Counted from the stretch's first letter, positions 35,160 through 47,616 are shown. The stretch is DNA of 64,000 bases from Rhizobium glycinendophyticum (GCF_006443685.1 NZ_VFYP01000001.1:1736001-1800000), one strand, 5' to 3'. Notes: generated by a model not told the origin, from the sequence alone. Made by a program: numbers and translations.

Positions 35160-35831
35160 ATGATGGATTACGCAGCAGCACGCACCAAGATGGTGGACAA
35201 CCAGATCAGAACCACGGACGTCACGTCCCACTCAGTTCTGACCGCCTTCCTCTCGGTGCCCCGCGAAGCATTCGTTCCCGCGGAACTGAAGCCTCTTGCC
35301 TATATCGACGAGGATATGAAGGTGGCGCCTGCGGCGAACGGAAATCCCGCCCGCTACATCATGGAGCCGTCGCCGCTCGCCAAGCTTCTGCAGCTTGCCG
35401 CGATTACAAAGGACGACCTCGTGCTTGAGATCGGCTGTGGCGCAGGCTACGCCGCAGCGCTGCTGTCGCTGCTCGCGGGCTCGGTTGTGGCGGTCGAGTC
35501 CGACGAGGCGCTGGTACTGCGTGCGACGGAAAAGCTCTCTTCGCTCGGCTATGACAATGTCGCTGTTGTCGCCGGAAGCCTCGAAGCCGGTTACCCGGCC
35601 GAAGCACCTTACGACGTCATCTTCGTCAACGGCGCCGTCGAACATCTGCCGGAAGCACTGCTCGGCCAGCTCCGGGAAGGGGGCCGTCTGGTCGCCGTAG
35701 TCGGATATGGCAACGCGTCGCGTGCCCGCCTTTACGTCAAGGCCGGCGGCACGGTGTCCTTCACTGAATACTTCAACACCTCGGTGAAGCCGCTTCCGGG
35801 CTTCCGCAAGGCTGCCGAATTCGTCTTCTGA
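35160..35831 (+). CDS. protein-L-isoaspartate O-methyltransferase family protein (paralogue 1)
   Basis: SAM-dependent methyltransferase of 223 residues. The SAM motif is LVLEIGCGAGYAAALLSLLA, with VVAVESDEALVLRA (acidic loop) and YDVIFVNGAVEHLPEALLGQ after it. The N-terminal MMDYAAARTKMVDNQIRTTD is typical of the alphaproteobacterial branch. Canonical Pcm enzymes have GQTIS before the SAM motif; here the equivalent is NPARYIMEPSPLAK, so repair activity is uncertain. AGGAC precedes the ATG. A terminator-like hairpin follows; popZ is next. Confidence 0.85.
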   Translation: MMDYAAARTKMVDNQIRTTDVTSHSVLTAFLSVPREAFVPAELKPLAYIDEDMKVAPAANGNPARYIMEPSPLAKLLQLAAITKDDLVLEIGCGAGYAAALLSLLAGSVVAVESDEALVLRATEKLSSLGYDNVAVVAGSLEAGYPAEAPYDVIFVNGAVEHLPEALLGQLREGGRLVAVVGYGNASRARLYVKAGGTVSFTEYFNTSVKPLPGFRKAAEFVF

Positions 35832-35858
35832 TCCGCCGCGTGAATTGATGATCTGCGC

Positions 35859-35890
35859 GAGGCCCGCTCTGTGCGGGCCTCTTGCGTTTT
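35859..35890 (+). terminator. terminator after the Pcm paralogue
   Basis: GAGGCCCGC (35859-35867) and GCGGGCCTC (35873-35881) with a 5-base loop, followed by TTGCGTTTT. Confidence 0.75.
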
Positions 35891-36026
35891 GCACCAACAA
35901 AGCTGTGCATCACGGCAATTGCAGGAGCCTGCGTGATTTTTTTCCGCAGGCGCGTATCCTAGGGTGACCGCGAATCGGCTGGCGACAAAAGGGTCGCCGA
36001 AGATCTTGAGGACAACGGGGATTAGT

Positions 36027-37067
36027 ATGGCTCAGCCAAGCGTAGCGCGTGAACCGTCCATGGAAGAGATCCTGGCATCCATCCGCCGGATCATCGAAAG
36101 CAATGACCCGGTTTCGGGCGAAACCTTCGCGAGCGATGTCGACGACGCCGAAGAGGCCGGACGCACGCCGCTGGTTCGCGAGACCGAGGTCGACTTCAGC
36201 TATGAAAGCGTGGACTTCACCCCCGCCAATGATCCGGGCCCTGCCACGCCGGTCGCTCCTTCGCAGCCTCGCGTTGAGACCCAGCCGCAGCACCAGCCGC
36301 AGCCGGAAACCACCCGAAGCGTCTCGTTGGCTGATCTCGCCGCCCGCGTCCGCTCGGCCTCCGAACGGACCGAACGGCCGGTGCAGCAGATGGTGTCCGT
36401 CTCTGCCCCGATGCCCAGTGTCAGCGCGCCTGCCGCGCCGACCGCGGGCGCGCAGTCAGAACCTGCGCCACGCGGTGACAGCCCCCTGATGACCGCCCGT
36501 CTCGCGGAATTGCGCGCCCCACAGCTGCGCCCCTCGATTTCGATCGAAGTCCACCCGGCTCAGGCGACGGCCCCTCGTGCGGCGGCCGACGCGCCGCAGC
36601 CAGCCCCCGCTGTTACCGAAACCCGGCAGGTTGCACCGGCAGTGCCCGAGCAGGTTGCGGTCCGGGCGCCGGTACAGGCTCCTGCTATCGAACCGGAGCG
36701 TCGAGACATTCCGCAGGTTCGGATCGAGACCCGCACCGAAGAGCCGCGTGCGCCGTCCTTCGACGCAATCGCCATGCACCTGGCGGCCGATCGGGCCTCC
36801 GAACCGGCGACTGAAAATCTGCATACTGTCTCCGCCGGCACCGATCTGACGGCGCTGGTTTCCGCAGCGACAGTGGAGCAGGTCTCTCGCTCCTTCTCGG
36901 ATCTGGCCGCTGCCATCGACGGCCAGGAGCGCCGCTCGCTCGACGAGATGGCCGAGGAAATGCTGCGCCCGATGCTGAAGGACTGGCTCGACGACAATCT
37001 GCCGACGCTGGTGGAGCGCCTCGTGCGCGAAGAGATCGAACGCGTCGCCCGCGGTCCGCGACGCTGA
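36027..37067 (+). CDS. popZ: PopZ-like polar organising protein (DUF2497)
   Basis: Protein of 346 residues with the two conserved ends of the PopZ/DUF2497 family: SMEEILASIRRIIESND near the N-terminus and SLDEMAEEMLRPMLKDWLDD then LPTLVERLVREEIERVARG at the C-terminus. The 230 residues between are low-complexity, Pro-, Ala-, Glu- and Gln-rich, and likely disordered, which in Caulobacter PopZ tunes the polar condensate. Known role: forms a polar scaffold that tethers the chromosome origin and recruits cell-cycle proteins. In Agrobacterium it marks the growing pole. I start at 36027. A terminator follows at 37091-37116, before valS. Confidence 0.88.
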   Translation: MAQPSVAREPSMEEILASIRRIIESNDPVSGETFASDVDDAEEAGRTPLVRETEVDFSYESVDFTPANDPGPATPVAPSQPRVETQPQHQPQPETTRSVSLADLAARVRSASERTERPVQQMVSVSAPMPSVSAPAAPTAGAQSEPAPRGDSPLMTARLAELRAPQLRPSISIEVHPAQATAPRAAADAPQPAPAVTETRQVAPAVPEQVAVRAPVQAPAIEPERRDIPQVRIETRTEEPRAPSFDAIAMHLAADRASEPATENLHTVSAGTDLTALVSAATVEQVSRSFSDLAAAIDGQERRSLDEMAEEMLRPMLKDWLDDNLPTLVERLVREEIERVARGPRR

Positions 37068-37090
37068 TCGAACGCAATTTGGGGATCATG

Positions 37091-37116
37091 GGCCGCTCGC
37101 AAGAGCGGCCTTTTTT
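37091..37116 (+). terminator. rho-independent terminator between popZ and valS
   Basis: GGCCGCTC (37091-37098), loop GCAA, GAGCGGCC (37103-37110), then six T. It separates popZ and valS into different transcripts. Confidence 0.88.
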
Positions 37117-37117
37117 A

Positions 37118-37144
37118 TTGACTTGGTTTTGTCAGTCCTATTTA
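37118..37144 (+). promoter_or_regulatory. possible valS promoter
   Basis: TTGACT (37118-37123) and TATTTA (37139-37144) with 15-bp spacing lie between the popZ terminator and the valS start. Spacing is short, so this is tentative. Confidence 0.35.
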
Positions 37145-37182
37145 CCAAGCCACATCCAGAACTCGAAAAATCCGGTCGGAAA

Positions 37183-40113
<2,931 letters not shown>

Positions 40114-40141
40114 GCTTCAGTCTTAAAGGGAATGATGTTCC

Positions 40142-40175
40142 AAGGGTCGGGCGGAAGCGCCCGACCCTTAGTTTT
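40142..40175 (+). terminator. rho-independent terminator after valS
   Basis: 12-bp perfect arms, AAGGGTCGGGCG (40142-40153) and CGCCCGACCCTT (40158-40169), loop GAAG, then AGTTTT. Confidence 0.88.
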
Positions 40176-40465
40176 GGGGAGGCGCCGACTTCCTGAGCAG
40201 AGGAACGACGGAAACCATCGATTCCAGGCGATAAATGCATATGCCGACGGCATTTACCCGCAGAGGAACGTCAAAACCTTCTCTGGCAGAGTCCGGTCAC
40301 GAAGGCCCTTGATGTGGCGGCTTCGCCACAGGGTGGTGTGGCGGTGGGAGATAATTCCCCGTCTGGCGGAAAAATAGGCGAAAAGAGCAAAAAATATCCA
40401 AAGCTGCGGCATTTTGACGTGCCCCTCAAAAACATTACGTAAAAATTTCGGCATTCGAAGCCGTG

Positions 40466-40481
40466 TGTGACAAACGTCACC
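40466..40481. promoter_or_regulatory. CRP-like binding site upstream of fadL
   Basis: TGTGACAAACGTCACC matches TGTGA-N6-TCACA in 9 of 10 specified bases. It sits directly upstream of the -35 box, centred about 45 bp before the likely transcription start, a usual activator position. E. coli fadL is under CRP control, so the match is in context; rhizobial CRP-family preferences may differ. Confidence 0.5.
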
Positions 40482-40484
40482 CGA

Positions 40485-40512
40485 TTGTCATTCAGTCCGA
40501 CATGGCTACTAT
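40485..40512 (+). promoter_or_regulatory. fadL promoter
   Basis: TTGTCA (40485-40490), 16-bp spacer, TACTAT (40507-40512). Transcription would start near 40519, 28 bp before the ATG. Confidence 0.6.
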
Positions 40513-40546
40513 GCAAATCACAGTTTTGCCTGAATTGGGGAGAGAC

Positions 40547-41710
40547 ATGGCGAACAATCTAAAAAAGACAACCGCCCTCGGACTGATTGCCGCTTGTGCC
40601 TTTGTGGGAGGAGCGCATGCAGGCGGCTTTTCGCGCGGCGAAGCGGATACGGACATCCTTTATGAGGATGGCGAAGTGGCTGCTCGTGGTGGCTACACTT
40701 TCGTCATGCCGCAGCGTGGGTATGAGACGATTGGTGGCGCGTCGACCGACGATGCGGATTACACTCAAAATTACAGCGTTCCGAGCTTCGCCGCCAAGTT
40801 CCGCGCATCGGATAATTTTTCTTGTGCTCTGACCTACACGCAGCCTTTTGGTGCGAAGTCGGAATACGGCGCCGATGCGCAGTTGGCGGATATTCTAGCC
40901 GACATTGCTGCGGGTAGAACGACAAACGCAGTGGAGTCCTCGCAATTCAGAACAGAGGAATTCGGTGGGACCTGTGCTGTCAACTTCGATGTAGGCCCCG
41001 GCGATGTATACATTCTCGGTGGCGTTTTCACCCAGAGTTTTGACTATACCGAAAGCAAGACCCTCGGCACTCTGCACCTAGAAGACGACAGTGCCATGGG
41101 CTATCGTCTGGGAGCTGCATACGAGATCAAGGAATACGCACTTCGCGCGGAACTGATGTATCGCTCGCAGATCGATCATAACGCTTCTGGCGAGTTCACT
41201 TCTGCAGTCGCAATAGGTCCGTTCCCCACTGGAACCGAATTCGCCTCTGTTGGAAGTGGCTCGCTGCCGCAGTCGCTTGAACTGAGCCTGCAGAGCGGCA
41301 TCGCGCCGGGCTGGCTGGCATTTGGTTCGGTTAAGTGGACAGACTGGAGTGTCCTGCAGACTCTAAATTACACCATTGACGTCCTCGGCGACTCTGAGAA
41401 GAACTTCTTCTGGCGTGACGGCTGGACGATTATGGGCGGTGTCGGTCATACGTTTACGGATAAGGTTTCGGGTGCCGTTACTTTGACCTGGGACCGCGGC
41501 GTCGGCACCGGTGCCGACATCATGACCGACACATGGACGATTGGCGCCGGTACACAGATCAAGGCCGGCCCTGGCGTGGTCCGTCTCGGTGCAGCCGCCA
41601 TCTACCTGACCGAAGGCGAGCAGTCGACGGCCGATGGCGCCGACTTCGACGCTACCGTCGGCGGCGACTGGGCCTATGCGGTCAGCGCCTCCTACAAGAT
41701 CTCCTTCTGA
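40547..41710 (+). CDS. fadL: FadL-family outer-membrane transporter
   Basis: Outer-membrane beta-barrel of 387 residues for long-chain fatty acids or other hydrophobic compounds. The signal peptide is MANNLKKTTALGLIAACAFV followed by GGAHA; GGFSRGEADTDILYEDGEVA is the N-terminal hatch region. YTQPFGAKSEYG, GWLAFGSVKWTDWSVLQTL and DGWTIMGGVGHTF are FadL-like strands, and it ends in a C-terminal Phe (KISF), the barrel-assembly signal. GGGGAGAG lies before ATG 40547. The gene is AT-richer and uses more unusual codons than its neighbours. A terminator follows. Confidence 0.9.
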   Translation: MANNLKKTTALGLIAACAFVGGAHAGGFSRGEADTDILYEDGEVAARGGYTFVMPQRGYETIGGASTDDADYTQNYSVPSFAAKFRASDNFSCALTYTQPFGAKSEYGADAQLADILADIAAGRTTNAVESSQFRTEEFGGTCAVNFDVGPGDVYILGGVFTQSFDYTESKTLGTLHLEDDSAMGYRLGAAYEIKEYALRAELMYRSQIDHNASGEFTSAVAIGPFPTGTEFASVGSGSLPQSLELSLQSGIAPGWLAFGSVKWTDWSVLQTLNYTIDVLGDSEKNFFWRDGWTIMGGVGHTFTDKVSGAVTLTWDRGVGTGADIMTDTWTIGAGTQIKAGPGVVRLGAAAIYLTEGEQSTADGADFDATVGGDWAYAVSASYKISF

Positions 41711-41734
41711 TCTTTCGTTGACGCAGCTTTGATC

Positions 41735-41766
41735 GAAGCCCGGCACGTCCGGGCTTCTTTCGTTTA
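41735..41766 (+). terminator. rho-independent terminator after fadL
   Basis: GAAGCCCGG (41735-41743) and CCGGGCTTC (41749-41757), 5-base loop, then TTTCGTTT. Confidence 0.85.
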
Positions 41767-42269
41767 ACCAACTGCTCTCATGTTTCAGCTTTCCGGAATG
41801 TGATGATTCTGCAACAGAGACTCTATCGTTCGAGGGTGGCCCGGGTTGCGCCCAATTTGTCCACTTCCCGCCACAAACGGAGAGCACCTCTCGTCTCCAG
41901 AGACGGCGGGGCGCTGTTTCAGGCGGGTGACCTTCGGGTGGTGTGCGAGTTGAGAATGAGCCTCAGGGGCGAAAATAGGGTTCGAATACAAATGGTTTCG
42001 GTCGCTTTCGGGGAGCGGTCGGTGGTTCTGGAAAACGAGCGGACGCGGAAAATATTGAGTGTCCCAGTCTTGCCGGAAATCGGTTCTACTCTCTCTGGCA
42101 TGCAAAACGGAAAGCAACTACGGCGCTTTGGTCGCCGGGGTGAGGGGCACGGTCATGAACCGTCCGTTCACGGATTGAATGTTATCTTCACATCGGACGC
42201 ATTTGGTCTGGCCATGGCGGCGGGGCGAGTGCTCTGATGTCAGTCATGTCTTGGAAGAACGACGCACCC
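41767..42269. other. 503-bp region ahead of exoR
   Basis: The longest gap without a confident gene. An open frame at 41800-42237 on the plus strand (145 residues) has no ribosome site, is rich in Arg and resembles no family; I treat it as unlikely. There is no clear terminator or tRNA. The region probably holds the exoR promoter, but I could not fix its boxes. Confidence 0.5.
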
Positions 42270-43064
42270 ATGCGCATCAGGGACTGGAAGTCTTCGGCTC
42301 TACTTCTGACGGCAACCGCGATGTTGCTTTCGTTTAGCCCTTCCGCGCGTGCCTTCGATATCAATGCCGGCGTCAGCAAGGAATCCGGCCCCTTCGATCT
42401 CTTCAAGTTCGGCTTCAACGCCTACAAGAAGGGCCAGAAGCAAGAGGCCGTCGAAGCCTATCGTTATGCCGCCGAAAAGGGCCATACCGGATCGCGCTGG
42501 GCGCTGGCCAATATGTATGCCGCCGGTGACGGCGTGGTCGAAAACGACTTCGAAGCCTTCAAGATCTATGCCGAGATCGCCAATCAGGGCATCGAGCCGG
42601 GTTCGGAAGACACCGGCTTCTTCGTCAACGCGCTTCTGTCGCTTGCCCGTTATTATCGCCAGGGCATTCCCGAAACGCCCGTGAAGGCCGATCTCGCCCA
42701 GGCGCGTCAGATCTACTTCCAGGTCGCCTCGACCTTCGGTGTTCCGGAGGCGCAGTTCCAGCTCGCACGGATGATCCTGGCCGGCGAGGGCGGTAGCGTC
42801 AACGTCCAGCAGGCGAAGAAGTGGCTGAACCTCGCCCGCAAGAGCGGCCATGCCGGTGCCATGTCGGTCTTCGGCAATGTGCTCTTCGAAGAGGGCCAGA
42901 CGGTTCGCGGCCTCGCCTTCCTGACGGCAGCGCTGGAGCGGTGCAGCCCGAAGGACTGTCCGTGGATGCAGGACCTGCAGGAGCGGGCCTTCTCGCTTGC
43001 CTCCGAGGAAGACCGCCGCGTGGCCGTGGTGCTGGCGCCGAAGGTTTACGAACAGGGCGATTGA
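42270..43064 (+). CDS. exoR: exopolysaccharide/biofilm regulator ExoR
   Basis: Periplasmic protein of 264 residues. The signal peptide (MRIRDWKSSALLLTATAMLL, then SFSPSARA) leads to FDINAGVSKESGPFDLFKFG. Sel1-like helical repeats follow (GHTGSRWALANMYAAGDGVV, PEAQFQLARMILAGEGGSVN, GHAGAMSVFGNVLFEEGQTV). Sequence and length fit S. meliloti ExoR, which inhibits the ExoS sensor kinase until it is degraded; loss of ExoR releases ExoS/ChvI control of succinoglycan, motility and symbiosis genes. Start choice is uncertain: ATGs at 42237, 42246 and 42270 are in frame, and I pick 42270 for the best signal peptide. The exoS/chvI genes are not in this window. Confidence 0.92.
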   Translation: MRIRDWKSSALLLTATAMLLSFSPSARAFDINAGVSKESGPFDLFKFGFNAYKKGQKQEAVEAYRYAAEKGHTGSRWALANMYAAGDGVVENDFEAFKIYAEIANQGIEPGSEDTGFFVNALLSLARYYRQGIPETPVKADLAQARQIYFQVASTFGVPEAQFQLARMILAGEGGSVNVQQAKKWLNLARKSGHAGAMSVFGNVLFEEGQTVRGLAFLTAALERCSPKDCPWMQDLQERAFSLASEEDRRVAVVLAPKVYEQGD

Positions 43065-43122
43065 GTGGGGCAGCCGGGCAGAAACCGGCTCATAATCTCT
43101 CCCAAGCAGAAGCTCCCAAGAT

Positions 43123-43149
43123 AAAAAGGACGCCATCGCGGCGTCCTTT
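43123..43149. terminator. bidirectional terminator between exoR and xthA
   Basis: AAAGGACGCC (43125-43134) and GGCGTCCTTT (43140-43149) around ATCGC, with A-rich sequence on the left and a T run on the right, so it can serve both convergent genes. Confidence 0.8.
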
Positions 43150-43181
43150 CGCAATTCCGGTCAGCCTTGGCGGCAGGGAAC

Positions 43182-43967
43182 TCAAAAGTTGAAATAGCCG
43201 ACCACGGGCACGTGGTCCGAAGGCTTTTCCCAGGCCCGCACATGCTTCTCGATATCTGTCGAGCGCAGCCGATCGGACGCTTCCGGTGACAGCATCAGGT
43301 GATCGATGCGGATGCCGTTGTTCTTCTGCCAGGCCCCGGCCTGGTAGTCCCAGAAGGAAAAGAGCGGCGCCTCATCGGTGGTGGCGCGCACCGCGTCGAT
43401 GAAGCCGAGGTTCTCCAGCCGGCGGAAGGCCGCCCGCGTCTGCGGCAGGAACAGCGCGTCGGTCACCCACTGGCTTGCATCCTTCGCGTCATGCGGTTCG
43501 GGGATGACATTGTAGTCGCCGGCGAGGATGAGCGGCTCCTCGAGCGCCATGCGCTCGCGCGCGAAGGCTTCGAGGCGTGCCATCCAGGCGAGCTTGTAAG
43601 GATATTTCACCGGATCGTCGGACGGGTTGCCGTTCGGTAGATAGAGCGAGCAGACGCGCACGACGCCGCCTTCGACCGAAAACACACCTTCGATGAAGCG
43701 AGCCTGTTCGTCGGTGTCGTCGCCCGGCAGGCCGCGATAGACTTCGTCCGGTTTCATCTTGGAGAGCAGCGCAACCCCGTTGAAGCCCTTCTGGCCATGC
43801 GTCTCGACGTGATAGCCAAGCGCTTCGATCTCCGACCGCGGAAACCCTTCGTCGACGGACTTGATTTCCTGCAGGCAGGCGATGTCGGGCCCGCTATCCC
43901 TCAGCCACTGGCACAGGTTCTCGATGCGCGCCTTCACGCCGTTGATGTTCCAGGTGGCTATTTTCAT
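43182..43967 (-). CDS. xthA: exodeoxyribonuclease III
   Basis: DNA repair AP endonuclease/3'-exonuclease of 261 residues. The metal and catalytic motifs are IATWNINGVKARIENL, CLQEIKSVDEGFP, LAGDYNVIPEPHDA, NNGIRIDHLMLSPEA and KPSDHVPVVGYF. I start at 43967 (MKIATWNINGV, the family start); 43970 and GTG 43973 are in frame, the latter adjoining the erpA stop. It lies directly after erpA on the same strand, so they are likely co-transcribed. Confidence 0.95.
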   Translation of the reverse strand: MKIATWNINGVKARIENLCQWLRDSGPDIACLQEIKSVDEGFPRSEIEALGYHVETHGQKGFNGVALLSKMKPDEVYRGLPGDDTDEQARFIEGVFSVEGGVVRVCSLYLPNGNPSDDPVKYPYKLAWMARLEAFARERMALEEPLILAGDYNVIPEPHDAKDASQWVTDALFLPQTRAAFRRLENLGFIDAVRATTDEAPLFSFWDYQAGAWQKNNGIRIDHLMLSPEASDRLRSTDIEKHVRAWEKPSDHVPVVGYFNF

Positions 43968-43973
43968 CATCAC

Positions 43974-44306
43974 TCACACGGAGAAGCTGGTGCCGCAGCC
44001 GCAGCTCGCCACCGCATTGGGGTTCTTGATCTGGAAGGACTGGCCGAGGAGGTTGTCGACAAAGTCGATCTCGGAGCCGGCCATGTAGATCAGCGACATC
44101 GGATCTATCAGGACGGTTGCGCCGTCGCGGGTGATGACGATGTCGTCGCTTGCCGGCTGCTTGTCGAGGTCGAACTTGTAGGAAAAGCCGGAACAGCCAC
44201 CGCCTTCGACGGAGACGCGCAGGGCCGACTTGTCGGCTTCGGCTGCAACGATCGCTGCGATTCGCTTCGCAGCGGCTTCGGAAAGGGTAACGGTTTCGGT
44301 GTTCAT
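43974..44306 (-). CDS. erpA: iron-sulfur cluster insertion protein ErpA
   Basis: A-type Fe-S carrier of 110 residues. The three cysteine ligands are in GGGCSGFSYKFD and CGCGTSFSV. AGGAGG lies before ATG 44306; the frame opens at 44423 but the upstream residues are not of this family. Transfers assembled clusters to target enzymes. It lies upstream of xthA with 6 bp between the ErpA stop and the chosen xthA start, and is divergent from dgt. Confidence 0.93.
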   Translation of the reverse strand: MNTETVTLSEAAAKRIAAIVAAEADKSALRVSVEGGGCSGFSYKFDLDKQPASDDIVITRDGATVLIDPMSLIYMAGSEIDFVDNLLGQSFQIKNPNAVASCGCGTSFSV

Positions 44307-44502
44307 TCGGCCTCCTGCCGGGTTCAAGGCCCGGTGAAAACGGGAAAGTTCTGCGCAAATCACCGCATAATCACGCAAAACCGCGATATTTACGGAGACG
44401 GGCGGGTCGAAAGGCGTTCGCACCCCGCATCGCCTTGCGGCTTTGTCCGCTATAGGTATGAAGGCACAAGAGTTGCGTCAATGGGGAGCAAGCGGCACGC
44501 GC

Positions 44503-45720
44503 ATGACGATCGATCAAGCAGCACTGGGTTTTGGCACCGGCGAGAGGGCGATCTACGCGACCAGCCCGTGGAAGAGCCGCGGCCGCCTTTTTGCCGAAGG
44601 CGGAAGCCTGACCCGGTCCGACTTTCAGCGCGACCGTGACCGCATCGTCCATACGACCGCTTTCCGTCGCCTGAAACACAAGACCCAGGTCTTCATCGGC
44701 CCGGACGGAGATCACTATCGCACCCGGCTGACCCATACGATCGAGGTCGCCCAGATCGGCCGGGCGCTCGCACGCGCCCTGAAGCTCGACGAGGATCTGG
44801 CCGAGGGCGTGGCGCTCGTCCATGATTTCGGCCACACGCCCTTCGGCCATACAGGCGAGGATGCGCTGCAGGAGGTGCTCGCCCCCTTCGGCGGGTTCGA
44901 CCACAATGCCCAGTCGCTGAGGATCGTGACCAAGCTGGAGCGGCGTTACGCCGATTTCGACGGGTTGAACCTGACCTGGGAAACGCTCGAAGGTCTGGTC
45001 AAACACAACGGCCCGCTGATGACGAAGGACGGGCAGGGCACGCGCGGCCCCGTTCCGCAACCGATCCGGGACTATTGCGAGATCCACGATCTGGAACTCG
45101 CGAGCTTCGCCGGGCTTGAGGCCCAGGTCGCAGCCATCGCCGACGACATCGCCTACAACACCCATGACATCGACGACGGCCTGCGCTCGGGTTACCTGAC
45201 CTTCGACATGCTGGAGGACGTGCCCTTCCTGGCCGGGCTGATGAAGGAGGTTCGCGACCGGTACCCGCATCTCGATCCTGACAGGTTCACCCACGAGATC
45301 ATGCGCCGGCAGATCACCCGCATGGTGGAAGACGTCATCGCCGTGGCGCAGGAGCGGTTGAAGCTCGTCGATCCGCAGAGCGTCGAGGACGTGAGGGCGG
45401 CCTCGATGACCATCGCGACCTTCTCCGATCAGATGGCCGAGACGGACAAGGCCATCAAGAAGCTGCTGTTCAGCCGCATCTACCGCCACCCCGACATCAT
45501 GCGCATCCGGGCCGCGGCTGCCGAGATCCTCACGGATCTGTTCAAGGCCTATATGAACGACCCGACGCTGATGAAAAGCCACTTCTGGGTCAACCATATT
45601 TCCGGTCTCAACGATGGGCAAAAGGCCCGCCATGTCGCCGACTATCTGGCTGGCATGACCGACACCTATGCGGTGCGCACCCATCGGGAGCTGTTTGACC
45701 GGACTCCGGAATTGCGCTAG
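44503..45720 (+). CDS. dgt: deoxyguanosinetriphosphate triphosphohydrolase-like protein
   Basis: HD-domain hydrolase of 405 residues that cleaves dNTPs to nucleosides and triphosphate. The metal ligands are in [15 protein letters not shown] and [15 protein letters not shown], and [17 protein letters not shown] gives the distal aspartate. The N-terminus [20 protein letters not shown] matches the alphaproteobacterial type, so I start at 44503 rather than 44443 or 44458. It lies 58 bp upstream of argS. Confidence 0.93.
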   Translation: MTIDQAALGFGTGERAIYATSPWKSRGRLFAEGGSLTRSDFQRDRDRIVHTTAFRRLKHKTQVFIGPDGDHYRTRLTHTIEVAQIGRALARALKLDEDLAEGVALVHDFGHTPFGHTGEDALQEVLAPFGGFDHNAQSLRIVTKLERRYADFDGLNLTWETLEGLVKHNGPLMTKDGQGTRGPVPQPIRDYCEIHDLELASFAGLEAQVAAIADDIAYNTHDIDDGLRSGYLTFDMLEDVPFLAGLMKEVRDRYPHLDPDRFTHEIMRRQITRMVEDVIAVAQERLKLVDPQSVEDVRAASMTIATFSDQMAETDKAIKKLLFSRIYRHPDIMRIRAAAAEILTDLFKAYMNDPTLMKSHFWVNHISGLNDGQKARHVADYLAGMTDTYAVRTHRELFDRTPELR

Positions 45721-45778
45721 TCAGCCGACAAATTCTGAACGAGCGCAGGCGAAAAGCGCCTGTGTGCAGGGATATGCC

Positions 45779-47539
45779 ATGAACCTCTTCGCCGATTTCG
45801 AAACCCGGATCAAAGCCGCTTTGGAAGAAATCGAGGCCGTGCGCGAAAAGCGCGACAGCCTCGATTTCAGCCGCATCGTGGTTGAACCGCCGCGCGATCC
45901 GAGCCATGGCGATGCCGCGACCAATGCCGCCATGGTGCTGGCCAAGGGCATGGGCATGAACCCGCGCGCGTTGGCCGAAATCATCTGCGAGAAGTTGAAG
46001 CAGGACACTGACGTCGCAGAAGTCGGCGTTGCCGGCCCGGGCTTCATCAATATCCGCCTGTCGGTTGCTTATTGGCAGCGCCTGCTCGCCACCATGATCC
46101 GTCAGGGCACCGATTTCGGCCGCTCCTCTGTCGGGCATGGCCACAAGGTCAATGTCGAATATGTCTCGGCCAATCCGACCGGTCCTATGCATGTCGGCCA
46201 TTGCCGCGGCGCGGTCGTTGGTGACGCGCTTGCCAACCTCCTGGCCTTTGCCGGCTATGAGGTGAGCAAGGAATATTACATCAACGACGCCGGCACTCAG
46301 ATCGACGTGCTGGCCCGCTCCGTCTTCCTGCGCTACCGCGAAGCGCTGGGCGAAGACATTGGCGAGATTCCTGCGGGTCTCTATCCGGGCGATTATCTCA
46401 TTCCGGTCGGCAAGGCGCTCGCCGAGGAATATGGCACCAAGCTGCATGCCATGCCCGAAGACGAGATGCTGGCCATCGTCAAGGAGAAGGCGATCGCCGC
46501 GATGATGGCGATGATCCGCGACGATCTGGCGACCCTCGGCGTCCATCACGACATCTTCTTCTCCGAGCGCACACTGCATGCCAATGGCGCGGCCAAGATC
46601 CGCACGGCGATCAACGACTTGACCTTCAAGGGCCATGTCTATCGCGGCACGCTGCCGCCGCCGAAAGGGCAGCTGCCGGAAGACTGGGAAGATCGCGAGC
46701 AGACGCTGTTCCGCTCGACCGAAGTCGGTGACGACATCGACCGGCCGCTGATGAAGTCGGACGGCTCCTATACCTATTTCGCCGCCGACGTTGCCTATTT
46801 CAAGGACAAGTTCGATCGCGGTTATACCGAGATGATCTACGTGCTCGGCGCCGACCATGGTGGCTATGTAAAGCGCCTGGAAGCGGTGAACCGCGCCGTG
46901 TCGGAAGGCAAGTCGAAACTGACCGTGCTGCTCTGCCAACTCGTCAAGCTCTACCGAGATGGCGAGCCGGTGAAGATGTCGAAGCGTTCCGGTGATTTCG
47001 TCACGTTGCGCGAAGTCGTGGAAGAAGTCGGTCGTGATTCGGTCCGCTTCATGATGCTCTATCGCAAGAGCTCCGAGCCGCTCGATTTCGACTTTGCCAA
47101 GGTGACGGAGCAGTCGAAGGACAATCCTGTCTTCTACGTGCAGTATGCACATGCTCGTTGCATGTCGATCCTGCGTCAGGCGAACGAAGTATATCCGGAT
47201 CTCGATCTAACCAATATCGATCTGGCCAGTGCCGTTATGGGTCATATTCAGGACCCAACGGAGCTGCAGCTCGTGGCAAAGCTCGCCGAATATCCGAGAA
47301 TGATCGAAGCGTCTGCCCAGTCGCAGGAGCCGCATCGACTTGCATTTTACCTGCATGATCTGGCAAGCTCGCTGCATGCGCACTGGAACAAGGGCAAGGA
47401 TTCGCCCGAATTACGCTTTGTTAACGATAAACATAGAGAATTAACTATCGCCAGGCTTGGGCTGGTGCATGCTGTCGCCTCCGTGTTGAAGTCGGGACTG
47501 GCCATTACCGGCACCGAAGCACCGGATGAAATGCGTTAG
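45779..47539 (+). CDS. argS: arginine-tRNA ligase
   Basis: Class I synthetase of 586 residues. [20 protein letters not shown] holds the HIGH-like motif, the N-terminal Add1 domain is [20 protein letters not shown], and [20 protein letters not shown] carries the KMSK-type loop that many ArgRS have lost. The DALR anticodon-binding domain is at the end ([20 protein letters not shown]). The start at 45779 is the only ATG close to the conserved N-terminus. It begins the long conserved block ending with secD. Confidence 0.97.
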   Translation: MNLFADFETRIKAALEEIEAVREKRDSLDFSRIVVEPPRDPSHGDAATNAAMVLAKGMGMNPRALAEIICEKLKQDTDVAEVGVAGPGFINIRLSVAYWQRLLATMIRQGTDFGRSSVGHGHKVNVEYVSANPTGPMHVGHCRGAVVGDALANLLAFAGYEVSKEYYINDAGTQIDVLARSVFLRYREALGEDIGEIPAGLYPGDYLIPVGKALAEEYGTKLHAMPEDEMLAIVKEKAIAAMMAMIRDDLATLGVHHDIFFSERTLHANGAAKIRTAINDLTFKGHVYRGTLPPPKGQLPEDWEDREQTLFRSTEVGDDIDRPLMKSDGSYTYFAADVAYFKDKFDRGYTEMIYVLGADHGGYVKRLEAVNRAVSEGKSKLTVLLCQLVKLYRDGEPVKMSKRSGDFVTLREVVEEVGRDSVRFMMLYRKSSEPLDFDFAKVTEQSKDNPVFYVQYAHARCMSILRQANEVYPDLDLTNIDLASAVMGHIQDPTELQLVAKLAEYPRMIEASAQSQEPHRLAFYLHDLASSLHAHWNKGKDSPELRFVNDKHRELTIARLGLVHAVASVLKSGLAITGTEAPDEMR

Positions 47540-47616
47540 TCGTGTCACCGTTTCCCCACATTGCGCTGGCAGGCGTATGGTCGCGTAAGTGCGCGTAAGT
47601 GAGTGGAAAACAGGGT

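Larger units (their letters stand above)
40176..40546. other. 371-bp regulatory region upstream of fadL
   Basis: No supported gene; short open frames on both strands lack ribosome sites. It holds a hairpin TGTGGCG/CGCCACA (40313-40330), an AT-rich stretch (about 40365-40450), and the CRP-like site and promoter listed separately. Confidence 0.6.

Noticed and set aside
41800..42237. 145-residue frame before exoR
   Set aside because: No ribosome site, Arg-rich, no family; kept only as a possibility in the gap entry.
44371..47152. Long minus-strand frames opposite dgt and argS
   Set aside because: Shadows of the plus-strand genes, which have full catalytic motifs.
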